Assembly (NCBI GenBank): GCA_030667705.1
Contig: DAOUVJ010000008.1
Span: 1-40,894 of the forward strand
Source: Promethearchaeota archaeon
Lineage (GTDB): Archaea > Asgardarchaeota > Lokiarchaeia > Sigyniarchaeales > SOKP01
Length of the DNA: 40,894 bases
Direction of reading: 5' to 3'
Position 1 is the stretch's first letter; each line of letters opens with the position of its first letter. This document shows positions 17,747 to 26,405 of this stretch, piece by piece. The notes under the pieces are model-generated. The model worked only from the letters and a program-made list of their open reading frames with translations, was not told the DNA's origin and made no database searches. The position numbers were made by a program, and so were the translations under genes.

Positions 17747-18727
17747 ATGAAAGCTGCAATTTTTGAAGATGTGAAGAAAATAATATATAGAGAAGACTAT
17801 CCCGATCCAATACCAGGAGACGATGATGTTATCCTAAAAGTCCATTATTGTGGAATCTGTGGAAGCGATATTACAAACTTTAAAATTAAAATGTATCAAG
17901 TACCACTGATAATGGGCCATGAATTCACTGGAGAAGTAGTAGAAATTGGAACTAACATTACTGATGTAAAAATTGGCGATAAAGCATGTGGAATTAACGT
18001 TAAATTAGATTTAAGTCAGAAGAAATTAGATGGAATGGGAATATTTAAGGATGGAGGATTTGCTGAGTTTGTTAAAGTTCCTAGAAAATACCTCTTTCAT
18101 ATTCCTAACAACGTGTCAACAAAAGAAGCTCTCATGGTTGAATCCTTTGCTAATGCAGCAAGAGGAGTTCGATTATCTAAAATTGACCAGAATGAAAAAA
18201 TTGTGATAATTGGAGGTGGGAATATTGGATTATGCTTTTTAAAATACATTTTAAAGGAAAAAAACCCCCAATATTTAGTTATAGTTGAACCACATGAGTA
18301 CTTAAGGAATATAGCAAAAAAGATGGGGGCAAGTGAGGCATTTCCCCCAAACAAATCAAAATTAAAAAAATATTTCAAGGATAATGGATCTCCAACATTC
18401 ATTTTTGATTGCGCAGGTAATGAAAAATCTATTTTGTTAGCAATTGATTTAGTTGAACGTGGGGGCACTATTTTACTAGAAGGTGTATATAAAGGTAGTG
18501 TTTCATTTCCAATGTTTCTCATTAATTCAAAAGAAGTAACAATCACAGGGGTCCTTGGACATGATTATGAGGATATAAATTTAGCTCTAAACTTTTTCTC
18601 TCAAAAAAAAGTAGATGCCAATGAACATATTACTCATATAATGCCATTAAATGAAATCCAAAATGCGTTTGAAAAATTCTTGGATCCAGGCGAAAGGAAA
18701 TTTGTAAAAATTGGAATAAAGATTTAA
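17747..18727 (+). CDS. Zinc-type medium-chain alcohol/polyol dehydrogenase
   Basis: MDR-superfamily NAD(P)-dependent dehydrogenase. The N-terminal GroES-like domain has the catalytic zinc ligands in YCGICGSDI (Cys) and MGHEFTGEV (His-Glu). The nucleotide-binding Rossmann motif is IIGGGNIGLCFLKYIL (about residue 150). At 326 aa it is slightly short: the usual structural-zinc lobe with four closely spaced cysteines is absent, the region reading DKACGINVKLDLSQKKLDGMGIF instead. That points to the sorbitol/threonine dehydrogenase-like branch with a reduced lobe. AAGGAATC precedes the ATG. Its 3' end overlaps the stop codon of the convergent small GTPase gene. The substrate cannot be told from sequence. 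Confidence 0.86.
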   Translation: MKAAIFEDVKKIIYREDYPDPIPGDDDVILKVHYCGICGSDITNFKIKMYQVPLIMGHEFTGEVVEIGTNITDVKIGDKACGINVKLDLSQKKLDGMGIFKDGGFAEFVKVPRKYLFHIPNNVSTKEALMVESFANAARGVRLSKIDQNEKIVIIGGGNIGLCFLKYILKEKNPQYLVIVEPHEYLRNIAKKMGASEAFPPNKSKLKKYFKDNGSPTFIFDCAGNEKSILLAIDLVERGGTILLEGVYKGSVSFPMFLINSKEVTITGVLGHDYEDINLALNFFSQKKVDANEHITHIMPLNEIQNAFEKFLDPGERKFVKIGIKI

Positions 18728-19242
18728 GCTTTCAATTTGTTTTTTACTATCTCATTCGCCAATACTTCAAATGATTTGTAAACATTAGTCCCATCTTTAG
18801 CCGAGGTATTGAAAATATAACTGCCGTTAATATCATTTCTAATAATTTCAATTTCTTCTTTTGTGATTTCATTAACTAAATCATTTTTATTTGCTATTAA
18901 GATAATAGGGGTATTTTTACAATATTTCATCAAATCGAGCTTCCAAAATTTAATAAGCTGTTCAAAGGTTTTTCTTCTTGTGAGATCAGCTACCATCATC
19001 ACACCATCAGCTCCATTATAATACAAATGGCGCATTTTTACCCATCGTTCTTGACCAGCTATATCCCATAATTGCATTTTAATTGCTTCTCCTGTTTTAA
19101 GTATCAATTTTTTAATAAAAATATTAGTACCAATTGTTATTCTATAATCTCTTGAGAATTTTTTAGATATGAATTGTTTAACTAAACTAGTCTTTCCCAC
19201 CCCAGGATCCCCTATAATTATGATTTTGATTTGATATGTCAT
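18724..19242 (-). CDS. Ras-superfamily small GTPase, Rab-like
   Basis: Complete 172-aa G domain: G1 GDPGVGKTSLVKQF, switch-I Thr in YRITIGTNIF, G3 WDIAGQERW, G4 NKNDL and G5 TSAK. The WDIAGQE sequence and the Thr in G2 put it with the Rab/Ras-like GTPases that are expanded in Asgard archaea. The sequence ends VKNKLKA, without a C-terminal cysteine for prenylation, so membrane binding would need another mechanism. Nothing nearby is an evident GAP, GEF, longin or roadblock protein. It is divergent from the HDAC-like gene and convergent with the dehydrogenase. Confidence 0.95.
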   Translation of the reverse strand: MTYQIKIIIIGDPGVGKTSLVKQFISKKFSRDYRITIGTNIFIKKLILKTGEAIKMQLWDIAGQERWVKMRHLYYNGADGVMMVADLTRRKTFEQLIKFWKLDLMKYCKNTPIILIANKNDLVNEITKEEIEIIRNDINGSYIFNTSAKDGTNVYKSFEVLANEIVKNKLKA

Positions 19243-19563
19243 GACGTTCTACTTTTAAACGATTAAATCCAGTATTTAATTCTAATTAATTATTAAATTA
19301 CAAAAATATAAATAATATAGGTATATGAATTTTCCTTAGGATGCCGAACCGAACTAGAACTTGACCATTTAGGATGAAATTGAAAAAATAGTAAATAAGA
19401 TAAAATATTATCGTGAATTGAACGATTTTTTTTATAATTGAACTCTTCAATATTATTAACCTTGATTTGGTTGTAGATCCAAATGAGTATAATTAGAAAG
19501 TTATTTAAAGAATAATGAAAAATCATTATTTATTAATTTAAAAAATGGGAATGAATTATTAAA
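19243..19563. promoter_or_regulatory. 321-bp divergent intergenic region with hairpin operator candidate
   Basis: The region separates the GTPase and HDAC-like starts and must hold both promoters. The clearest element is the inverted repeat AATAATGA-AAAA-TCATTATT at 19511-19530, 33 bp upstream of the HDAC-like ATG. GGGAATGA just before that ATG is a likely Shine-Dalgarno. The 77-aa minus-strand ORF inside (19293-19526) has low-complexity composition and no recognisable motif, so I treat it as noise. I see no tRNA or structured RNA. Confidence 0.5.
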
Positions 19564-20655
19564 ATGACCACAGGGATAATATACGATCCAGTATATCTTA
19601 GCCATAGAATAGGAAATCATGTCGAAAGTCATTTAAGATTAGTAACAATTATGGATTTTCTTAAACAGCAAAAATTATTACCCAATAACCCCAGTTTTAA
19701 AATGATAAGCCCAAGGAAAGCAACAATAGATCAGATCAAATATGTTCATACAGAGAGATTAATTAATGAAGTGAAAGAACTTTGTGAACTCAGTCAAAAA
19801 ACTGGAAGAATTCAACAACTTGATATGGATACCGCAGTATCTGCGAAGACGTATGAGGCTTCTTTATTTTCCGTAGGAGGAAATTTACAAGGTATAGATG
19901 AAATATTATCCGGTAGTATTAAAAATGGATTTGCCTTAGTACGTCCACCAGGGCATCATTCAAACAAGTATAGATGTGCTGGATTTTGCATTTTTAATAA
20001 TATTGCTATTGCTGCGGAGTATTTATTTAGAGAAAAAAACTTTAAAAGGGTAGCTATCATAGATTGGGATTGTCATCACGGAAATGGAACACAAGACATA
20101 TTCTATGGAGGATCGGAAAATGGAAATTTGGTTATGATAAATTCACATCAAGATCCTACTTATTTTTATCCTGGTTCAGGATTCTTCAATGAAATTGGTG
20201 AGGATGAAGGATTAGGAAAAATAATTAATTTTCCAATGCCTCCCAATTCTGCTGATGATGTTCTAATGAGATATTATGAAGAAATAGTTAATCCTCTTTT
20301 AAACGAATTCAAACCAGAATTTATTCTTATTTCAGCAGGTTTTGATACTCACTGGACAGATAGATTAACTAATATGGGATGGACTTATCAAGCACCAGCA
20401 ATATATTTAGATAAAATTAAGGAAATTGCCAATAAATATGCAAAAGATCGAATTTTGATTACTTTAGAAGGGGGCTACGAAGTAGACAAGCAAGCAATAG
20501 CGGTATATAATTGTTTACAGATATTAAATGATAATGATAATGATTTAATTGAGGAAAATACAAGAACTTCAGATGCAGAAATATTGAATTATGTGGATAA
20601 TTATCTAATCCCGAAATTGAAAAAGAAACTGAGTGATCATTGGAGTTGCTTTTAA
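19564..20655 (+). CDS. Class II histone deacetylase-like (HDAC/AcuC) hydrolase
   Basis: 363-aa arginase-fold zinc deacylase. The tandem active-site histidines are in RPPGHHSNKYRCAGFC, the zinc ligands in DWDCHHGNGTQDIFY (Asp, His) and SAGFDTHWTDRLTNMGWT (Asp), and the transition-state Tyr in LEGGYE. The family covers protein lysine deacetylases, acetylpolyamine amidohydrolases and acetoin-utilisation proteins. The loop pattern is closest to class II HDACs. Possible substrates in an archaeon include acetylated lysines of chromatin proteins such as Alba or histones, but no such gene is in the window. The polyproline/zinc-ribbon gene follows after 93 bp on the same strand. Confidence 0.9.
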   Translation: MTTGIIYDPVYLSHRIGNHVESHLRLVTIMDFLKQQKLLPNNPSFKMISPRKATIDQIKYVHTERLINEVKELCELSQKTGRIQQLDMDTAVSAKTYEASLFSVGGNLQGIDEILSGSIKNGFALVRPPGHHSNKYRCAGFCIFNNIAIAAEYLFREKNFKRVAIIDWDCHHGNGTQDIFYGGSENGNLVMINSHQDPTYFYPGSGFFNEIGEDEGLGKIINFPMPPNSADDVLMRYYEEIVNPLLNEFKPEFILISAGFDTHWTDRLTNMGWTYQAPAIYLDKIKEIANKYAKDRILITLEGGYEVDKQAIAVYNCLQILNDNDNDLIEENTRTSDAEILNYVDNYLIPKLKKKLSDHWSCF

Positions 20656-20748
20656 GATTCTACCATCGCATTCTTGCATTAGTTTATAAACTTAGTTCAC
20701 TATTTAATTATCAAGTCAATAAAAAAAAAAAAATCAAGGTTAAAATTA

Positions 20749-21693
20749 ATGTCTAATGAATATGAGAGAGACGATGAGGAAGAATATAAACCACTAAAAC
20801 CCCCATCTATGCCACCCCCTACAATACCTCCTCCCTCAATGCCTCCACCTACAATGCCTCCGCCTACAATGCCTCCGCCTACAATGCCTCCACCCTCAAT
20901 GCATCCGCCCTCGATACCTCCTCCTCCGACATCAACCCTAACCCCCACACCACCTGCACCAACTCCTCCTCCCGTCTACCCTACAGAACCTGTTGCTCCT
21001 ATGTATGAACCAGAATACACCGGACCGTCTCAATATGAATATGAGACGGTTGTATCTCAAGTTCAACAAAAGGAAAATACAATTTATCAATTACAAGAGC
21101 AAATTAAAGATGTAAATGCTCAATTTGCTAATCTAAATGCTCAACTTCTTGAAAAGGAAAATATCATTAATCAATTATCTAATCAAATGAATGGTCTCCA
21201 AGGGTCTATGGAAAGTTATCAATCTCAAATAACCCAATTAACTAATGAAAAAGCTCAATTACAAACTGTTATTCCTCAATTACAAGGACAGTTGCAAGGC
21301 GTGCAACAAGAGAATATGACACTCCAACAACAAATTGACCCCCTTCAAGCACAAATCACTAAACTTCAAGAAGAATTATTATACAAAGATAGACGTATTC
21401 AGGAATTAAAAGAGCCAAAAGCAGTAATGCCCTCTAGCTTAGCACAAGGTATTACGTCCCAAACCGCTAATATAGGGGGGCCTCCTTCCTTTGGAGCACC
21501 TACGGGAACCACAGCAACACCTGCTCCGACTGCGAATATAGGTCTTGGATCTGGAAGAAGAATATGCCCAAATTGCGGAGCTAGTGGTTTTGCTATAAAA
21601 GAAGTTGAAGATAAAACAAGAATCATTAGTTACATTCCTAAACCTCAATATGCGAAGAAATCAATCTGCTCGAAGTGTGGTTTTGAGTTTTAA
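20749..21693 (+). CDS. Polyproline - coiled-coil - zinc-ribbon protein
   Basis: I do not know a named family for the whole protein. Residues 1-18 are acidic. Residues about 19-62 consist of repeats of the form (S/T)(M/I)PPP, followed by a further Pro/Thr-rich stretch to about residue 90. Residues about 100-220 are a Gln-rich coiled coil (QEQIKDVNAQFANLNAQL...). After a Gly/Ala/Thr/Pro linker comes a C-terminal zinc ribbon, ICPNCGASGFAI...SICSKCGFEF. The architecture recalls eukaryotic polyproline adaptors (the FH1 region of formins, Ena/VASP) that recruit profilin, SH3 or EVH1 partners; that parallel is inference. AAGGTT precedes the ATG. A T9 run follows the stop, so it probably ends a transcription unit. 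Confidence 0.8.
   Translation: MSNEYERDDEEEYKPLKPPSMPPPTIPPPSMPPPTMPPPTMPPPTMPPPSMHPPSIPPPPTSTLTPTPPAPTPPPVYPTEPVAPMYEPEYTGPSQYEYETVVSQVQQKENTIYQLQEQIKDVNAQFANLNAQLLEKENIINQLSNQMNGLQGSMESYQSQITQLTNEKAQLQTVIPQLQGQLQGVQQENMTLQQQIDPLQAQITKLQEELLYKDRRIQELKEPKAVMPSSLAQGITSQTANIGGPPSFGAPTGTTATPAPTANIGLGSGRRICPNCGASGFAIKEVEDKTRIISYIPKPQYAKKSICSKCGFEF
20806..20925. repeat. Eight 15-bp tandem repeats encoding (S/T)xPPP
   Basis: Consecutive units are in frame, for example ACAATGCCTCCGCCT (Thr-Met-Pro-Pro-Pro), with two adjacent identical copies at 20851-20880 and diverged copies either side. The near-identity of the central copies at the DNA level suggests recent expansion by slippage or unequal exchange. 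The reverse-strand Gly-rich ORF over it is an artefact of the repeat. Confidence 0.9.
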
Positions 21694-21725
21694 GGATATC
21701 CAATATTGTAAGGATTTAAAACTTA

Positions 21726-21734
21726 TTTTTTTTT
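21726..21734 (+). terminator. Oligo-T terminator after the polyproline gene
   Basis: A run of nine T lies about 33 bp after the stop codon, without a stem-loop, as in archaeal intrinsic termination. It separates this gene from the surface-protein locus. Confidence 0.5.
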
Positions 21735-21850
21735 ATCATTTCTTAATTATAAAACTCAACTAAAAATTTAAACCATAAATCAATTTTCAGAATTACAAAT
21801 ATTACTATATTTTACAGATATTTCATAGATTTTGAAATTGTAAGGAAAAT

Positions 21851-21862
21851 TATTTATATTAT
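21851..21862 (+). promoter_or_regulatory. Probable TATA box of the surface-protein/MoxR locus
   Basis: TATTTATATTAT lies about 60 bp upstream of the ATG of the 1489-aa protein, in an otherwise gene-free 228-bp gap after a T9 terminator. It is the first plausible promoter of the seven-gene run that follows. Confidence 0.4.
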
Positions 21863-21921
21863 AATTTTAATTAATATTGCAAATTGATCAAGGTATAAGT
21901 AGAGTAAAGTCTTGAGGAAGC

Positions 21922-24900
21922 ATGTCAGAATTTCGTGAAGATTTATTAGTTACAAGTATAGATAAAAAAAGAGTTGTTAAGATTATTGCAGTTGCAGCTT
22001 TATTAATTACCGCGTTTGCTTTCTCAATTATATTATCTAGTCTTATTTTTGATACCCAAAGACCCTATCCAAGTGACGAACTTGCAGGAGCCGAAGAAGA
22101 AACAGGCATTACACTGACTTTACCACCATTTCCCTATAATTTATCCGATTTTCAAGATATGAATTTGACTCAAGACCAATTAGACAGCCTGCTCGATGCG
22201 TTACAGGACATGTTTGATGGAGATATCGATGATTTGGACCTTGGTAATTTTTCTCAAAGTCAATTAGCTTTAATGGCTTCAGAAATTGAAGTATTTAGAG
22301 TTTTTAATTATGCTGATTTTAATAGCATGTCTAATAAATTATGGAAATATGAATGTTTTGATGATTATACTGGCGATGGATGGCAATCAACAGCCGCATC
22401 GCAAATTTACAATTTCTACACTTATGAGGATTATGGAACTTATCATTGGGATAAAGAAATTTTAAGAATTAAAATACCCATGACACCTTCAATTGGTATT
22501 AATTCGATGGTTATCCCATCATTATTCCCTACACCATTTATAATGGAAGGAAGCATTTGGGATAATCCAGCTGGAAATATTGATTTCATGAATCCCCCAG
22601 TTTTATATAAAGATGATTTTAATTCGTCGATATTGGATGTTTATTTTAATAGTGATGTCGACGTTAATATGAGTTATAACTCATTTGGATTAAATTTACC
22701 AACTAATGATCAAATTAATTCTTCTGCGATACATGCTAGTTACACTCCTTTACCGATTCAAAATAAATTTTTACAGTTGCCGCCAACAATCCAATTATAT
22801 TTAAGTAACAACCCATTTGTTTATACTCATTATTTAGCATTAAATAGCACCATTTTACCTAACGATAATGCCTTTATGGTAGCAAATAAAATTAGGAATT
22901 ATTTACAATTTTATTTTTCATTACCCTCTGATCCGGATACTTATACTTCCGCCCCTCCTGGAAGAGATGCAGTTGATTATTTCTGTGAAACACAAGAAGG
23001 AATGTGGGTTGAATTTGCTTCCGCGTTTGTTATTTTTGCCAGAATTTTTGGAGTCTCATCCCGTTTTGTTGATGGATTTAATAGTATAGGAATTCAGGAG
23101 ATATGGGATAATCAAGATTTTCAAAATGCGTTTGCTGTTAAATATAAAAATATCTATAATTGGGCAGAGATCTTTGTACCCACCGATATCAGCGGAGCTG
23201 GAGAATGGGTTCAAATGGACGTACTTCTTGATAGTTATGGAGTAGGAGGAAATCCTTGGAGTGATCCTTGGAGTTTAACTAACTATAGCTTAATTGTTAA
23301 CACTAATTTCACTAGTGGACATAGAAATAATCAATATGCTAATATTACTGCAACTTTAACTTTGAACAGTATCCCTGTTTCTAATAGTACTATAACTTTC
23401 ACAGACCATCCAGATTTTAGAATTCCATCAAATATAATTGGTCAATATACTACAGACATCAATGGTCAAGCATCTATTATAATCTCTATAGATGATGCCC
23501 AAACGGCAGGAATTCACGTGATTTCTGCGATATATAATGCACAAACTATGAATGCTACCAACTATATAGTATACGGAGATGTTCAACTAAATTTAGTGGA
23601 TGTAAATCCACAAGAAGTGAATATCTCCATAAGTACCCAAGCCAATATTCAAGGTTATATGATTGATCCTCTCACCAATCAAAGAGTTGTTGGTGCAACC
23701 GTTGAATTCTTATTACTTAACAAGGGTACAAATCTTAGAGTAGGTGCACCTCCTTTTGACATTACTCAATTAGATACCGATAGTAATGGAGATTTTAATG
23801 CGATGATAAATGTTGATCCTTCTGTATTAGTAGGGCAATATGATATAAGAGTCGATTTCAACGGTAGTTTTTACGGTTTTCCTCTTGCTATGGGTATTAT
23901 GAATGGTTCTAGCAACATAATGGACTTTAATGTTACTAAAGGATTACTCAAAAAAGTATGGTTTTTTATTGATGATGTTCCTTCAAGCAATGCTACAGCA
24001 CCTGCAATAACGAGGTACTCTTCAATAAAACTTAAGGCTTATGTACTAGATGAAAATAACTATCCGCTCGCTAATCAGAATGTAGAATTCTATGATTATA
24101 GGACGGGTAGCTTTATTACTAGCAATACAACAAATACTCAAGGATACGCAACTCATAATTATGATGATGTAGGAACTCAAGCTATATCTGGTCCAAATTT
24201 ACTTTATGCAAAAATAGGAAATGTTTACAATTATTCTTATTATGTTCTAAATGATGCTCCTACAATTCATATATTTTCAGGACCAACACCACTCGTAATT
24301 AATCGTACAGGTGGAGGCGCAACCTCATTTAATGTTGTTGGTCAAGTCACGGATACATTAGATGATTCAAAACCAGTAGGATACTCCACTATAACATTAA
24401 AATTATTACGTGGAGGAACAGATTATTCTTCATTTTTGGTAGCTTATGATAGCTATCCTTACCAAACATGGAGTTCAGGGATATTTGACCTTAATTTCGG
24501 AGTTGCATTCGATACACCTACAGGTAATTATACTTTAAGGATGGATTTTAATGGAAGTATCAATTTACTGAATTATCCATATCCCTACCTCTTTAACTTA
24601 CCCTTACTTTTAAGTAACTCAACAACGTTAGATTATGAACTACAAGTATCTGCCCCCGATACGCTGAAATTTGATTTCTGGATAGATGGGTTTACCTCAT
24701 ATGATTATAATCAACCATCAATTAATAGAAATGGCCAAATGAACTTGTCAACTTATCTCGAATGGGGTTCTAGCCCTATAGGAGATGGAGAGATGGTCGA
24801 ATTTTATGATGAAACTCAAGATCTATCAATTGGATTTGCTCCAACAACCAATGGAAGGGCTTCTTTAATTTATTCGACAGTGTTTTCCACAATTGCAGGT

Positions 24901-26391
24901 CCTCACTTGATTTCAGCAAGATGGGGATCAAATTATAATTACTCATATTTCATTCTTAATGATCAAATAAATGTCACATTATTATCAGGACCTACACCAC
25001 GAGAAATATATAGGAGTGGTCCAACTCAACGTACATTCAATCTTCAAGGTTCTATTATTGATGGATCGAATGGATTTCCTATTAAATTTCCTGAAATTCA
25101 GGTTGTTTTATTAGATGGAACAATGACTGATGTCTCGTATTATTTATCTTCTAATATATTTCTATTAGATGATACTGGTGTATTTGATCTCACAATTTCT
25201 GTAAGTAGTGGAACTCCTGCTACAAATTATACATTAGGTGTAGTATTTAATGGTATTTTCATATATTCATTACCAAATAATCAATTCAATGAACACAATT
25301 TCTACATGTTCACTTCTAATTTCACCGATTTCAAAAGTGGATTTTATGAATTGAAAGTAATTGATCCATATAATATCAGCATTTCGTTTTCAATAGATGG
25401 AAATCCTACTCAATCATTTTATGATGATTTTAATCTTCCTGAAAGATATACACAGGGAGAACCAATTAATTTTTCTGTTTACATTACTCAAAGTGGAACT
25501 CCAGTAACTTCTGGGACTGTCGTTCTTAGGGATGTCTATACTGGATCACAAATAGGATCTTATGATTATCAGTCAGGTGATAATGGATACTACAAATTTA
25601 TTAATATTGATACAGCTTTATGGCATGCCGGATTACATAGGATAGAAGTACAATGGTCAATATTTCCAACTTTTAATTCAACTTATATAATCATAAATGA
25701 AACTATTACTATATCCGCTTTTTCTACCTTGCATAGCATTCAAAGAGATTTTGATATACTCAGTGTGTTCGGTTCTGTTCAAGATGGAACAACCAATCTC
25801 AGAGGTTTAAATATCAAAATATTATTATTAGATTCATCATATAATGATGTTTCTGGATACCTTAATTTAGCGGGGAGTCAAACAATTAATGTTTATGATG
25901 GTAGTTTTCAATTTAATGTGAATTTTATCTCACTCAACTGTCCTCAAGGTCAATATTATTTTAGGATTGATTTTAATGGAAGCATAAACGAAGCTGGAAT
26001 CTCTTTAAATAATTACATGATTAATACAAGTAGTATGCTGATTCCAGTGAATATAACTGCAGGAACTTACATAGCTGGTAATTATGACTCTCTAGCTGTT
26101 AAGGATCAATTTTATGAAGATGATACTTTATATGCATATGGTTATTTATTATGGGATAATGGCACTGCCATATCTGGTAAAGAAGTAACAATCACAATAA
26201 AAGATAATTTAGGATTTACCATTACATCTGCAACGGGTTTTACTGATGGAAGCGGGTGGTTTAATATCTCGATCTTAATTGGAAATTGGCCAAATGATGC
26301 AGAAGTTTGGGCGAGTTTTGTTCCTGAAGATAATTATATTGACCCATATTATTATTATATTGATTATACAGAAATAGAGTTATTTAGATAA
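21922..26391 (+). CDS. Giant surface protein: inactive transglutaminase-like domain plus four Ig-like repeats
   Basis: A short cytoplasmic N-terminus is followed by one membrane anchor (about residues 18-42) and an external body with many N-glycosylation sequons. Residues about 330-440 have the TgpA-type transglutaminase-like fold (DAVDYFCETQEGMWVEFASAFVIF, FVDGF, YNWAEIF, WVQMD). The catalytic Cys position is Trp362 and the His position is Tyr412; only Asp433 of the triad remains, so it is probably a non-catalytic binding domain. From about residue 460 the protein is beta-rich. A unit of about 230-240 aa recurs four times, marked by DFNGS-type motifs near residues 644, 874, 1107 and 1349, and, except after the last, SGPTP-like strand starts. 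GAGGA precedes the ATG. There is no C-terminal membrane segment. It is the first gene of the MoxR/DUF58 locus. Confidence 0.85.
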   Translation: MSEFREDLLVTSIDKKRVVKIIAVAALLITAFAFSIILSSLIFDTQRPYPSDELAGAEEETGITLTLPPFPYNLSDFQDMNLTQDQLDSLLDALQDMFDGDIDDLDLGNFSQSQLALMASEIEVFRVFNYADFNSMSNKLWKYECFDDYTGDGWQSTAASQIYNFYTYEDYGTYHWDKEILRIKIPMTPSIGINSMVIPSLFPTPFIMEGSIWDNPAGNIDFMNPPVLYKDDFNSSILDVYFNSDVDVNMSYNSFGLNLPTNDQINSSAIHASYTPLPIQNKFLQLPPTIQLYLSNNPFVYTHYLALNSTILPNDNAFMVANKIRNYLQFYFSLPSDPDTYTSAPPGRDAVDYFCETQEGMWVEFASAFVIFARIFGVSSRFVDGFNSIGIQEIWDNQDFQNAFAVKYKNIYNWAEIFVPTDISGAGEWVQMDVLLDSYGVGGNPWSDPWSLTNYSLIVNTNFTSGHRNNQYANITATLTLNSIPVSNSTITFTDHPDFRIPSNIIGQYTTDINGQASIIISIDDAQTAGIHVISAIYNAQTMNATNYIVYGDVQLNLVDVNPQEVNISISTQANIQGYMIDPLTNQRVVGATVEFLLLNKGTNLRVGAPPFDITQLDTDSNGDFNAMINVDPSVLVGQYDIRVDFNGSFYGFPLAMGIMNGSSNIMDFNVTKGLLKKVWFFIDDVPSSNATAPAITRYSSIKLKAYVLDENNYPLANQNVEFYDYRTGSFITSNTTNTQGYATHNYDDVGTQAISGPNLLYAKIGNVYNYSYYVLNDAPTIHIFSGPTPLVINRTGGGATSFNVVGQVTDTLDDSKPVGYSTITLKLLRGGTDYSSFLVAYDSYPYQTWSSGIFDLNFGVAFDTPTGNYTLRMDFNGSINLLNYPYPYLFNLPLLLSNSTTLDYELQVSAPDTLKFDFWIDGFTSYDYNQPSINRNGQMNLSTYLEWGSSPIGDGEMVEFYDETQDLSIGFAPTTNGRASLIYSTVFSTIAGPHLISARWGSNYNYSYFILNDQINVTLLSGPTPREIYRSGPTQRTFNLQGSIIDGSNGFPIKFPEIQVVLLDGTMTDVSYYLSSNIFLLDDTGVFDLTISVSSGTPATNYTLGVVFNGIFIYSLPNNQFNEHNFYMFTSNFTDFKSGFYELKVIDPYNISISFSIDGNPTQSFYDDFNLPERYTQGEPINFSVYITQSGTPVTSGTVVLRDVYTGSQIGSYDYQSGDNGYYKFINIDTALWHAGLHRIEVQWSIFPTFNSTYIIINETITISAFSTLHSIQRDFDILSVFGSVQDGTTNLRGLNIKILLLDSSYNDVSGYLNLAGSQTINVYDGSFQFNVNFISLNCPQGQYYFRIDFNGSINEAGISLNNYMINTSSMLIPVNITAGTYIAGNYDSLAVKDQFYEDDTLYAYGYLLWDNGTAISGKEVTITIKDNLGFTITSATGFTDGSGWFNISILIGNWPNDAEVWASFVPEDNYIDPYYYYIDYTEIELFR

Positions 26392-26405
26392 ATGGTGATA
26401 ATTGT

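Noticed and set aside
19293-19526. 77-aa minus-strand ORF between the GTPase and HDAC-like genes
   Set aside because: Low-complexity, no motif, no Shine-Dalgarno, and it covers the region that must hold two divergent promoters.
20806-20925. Regular short repeats that could suggest a CRISPR or minisatellite array
   Set aside because: Units are contiguous 15-mers in frame with a coding region, with no spacers; they are a protein-coding tandem repeat.
20700-20948. 82-aa Gly/Ile/Val-rich minus-strand ORF
   Set aside because: Antisense reading of the (S/T)xPPP repeat; the Gly-rich pattern follows directly from the proline codons on the plus strand.
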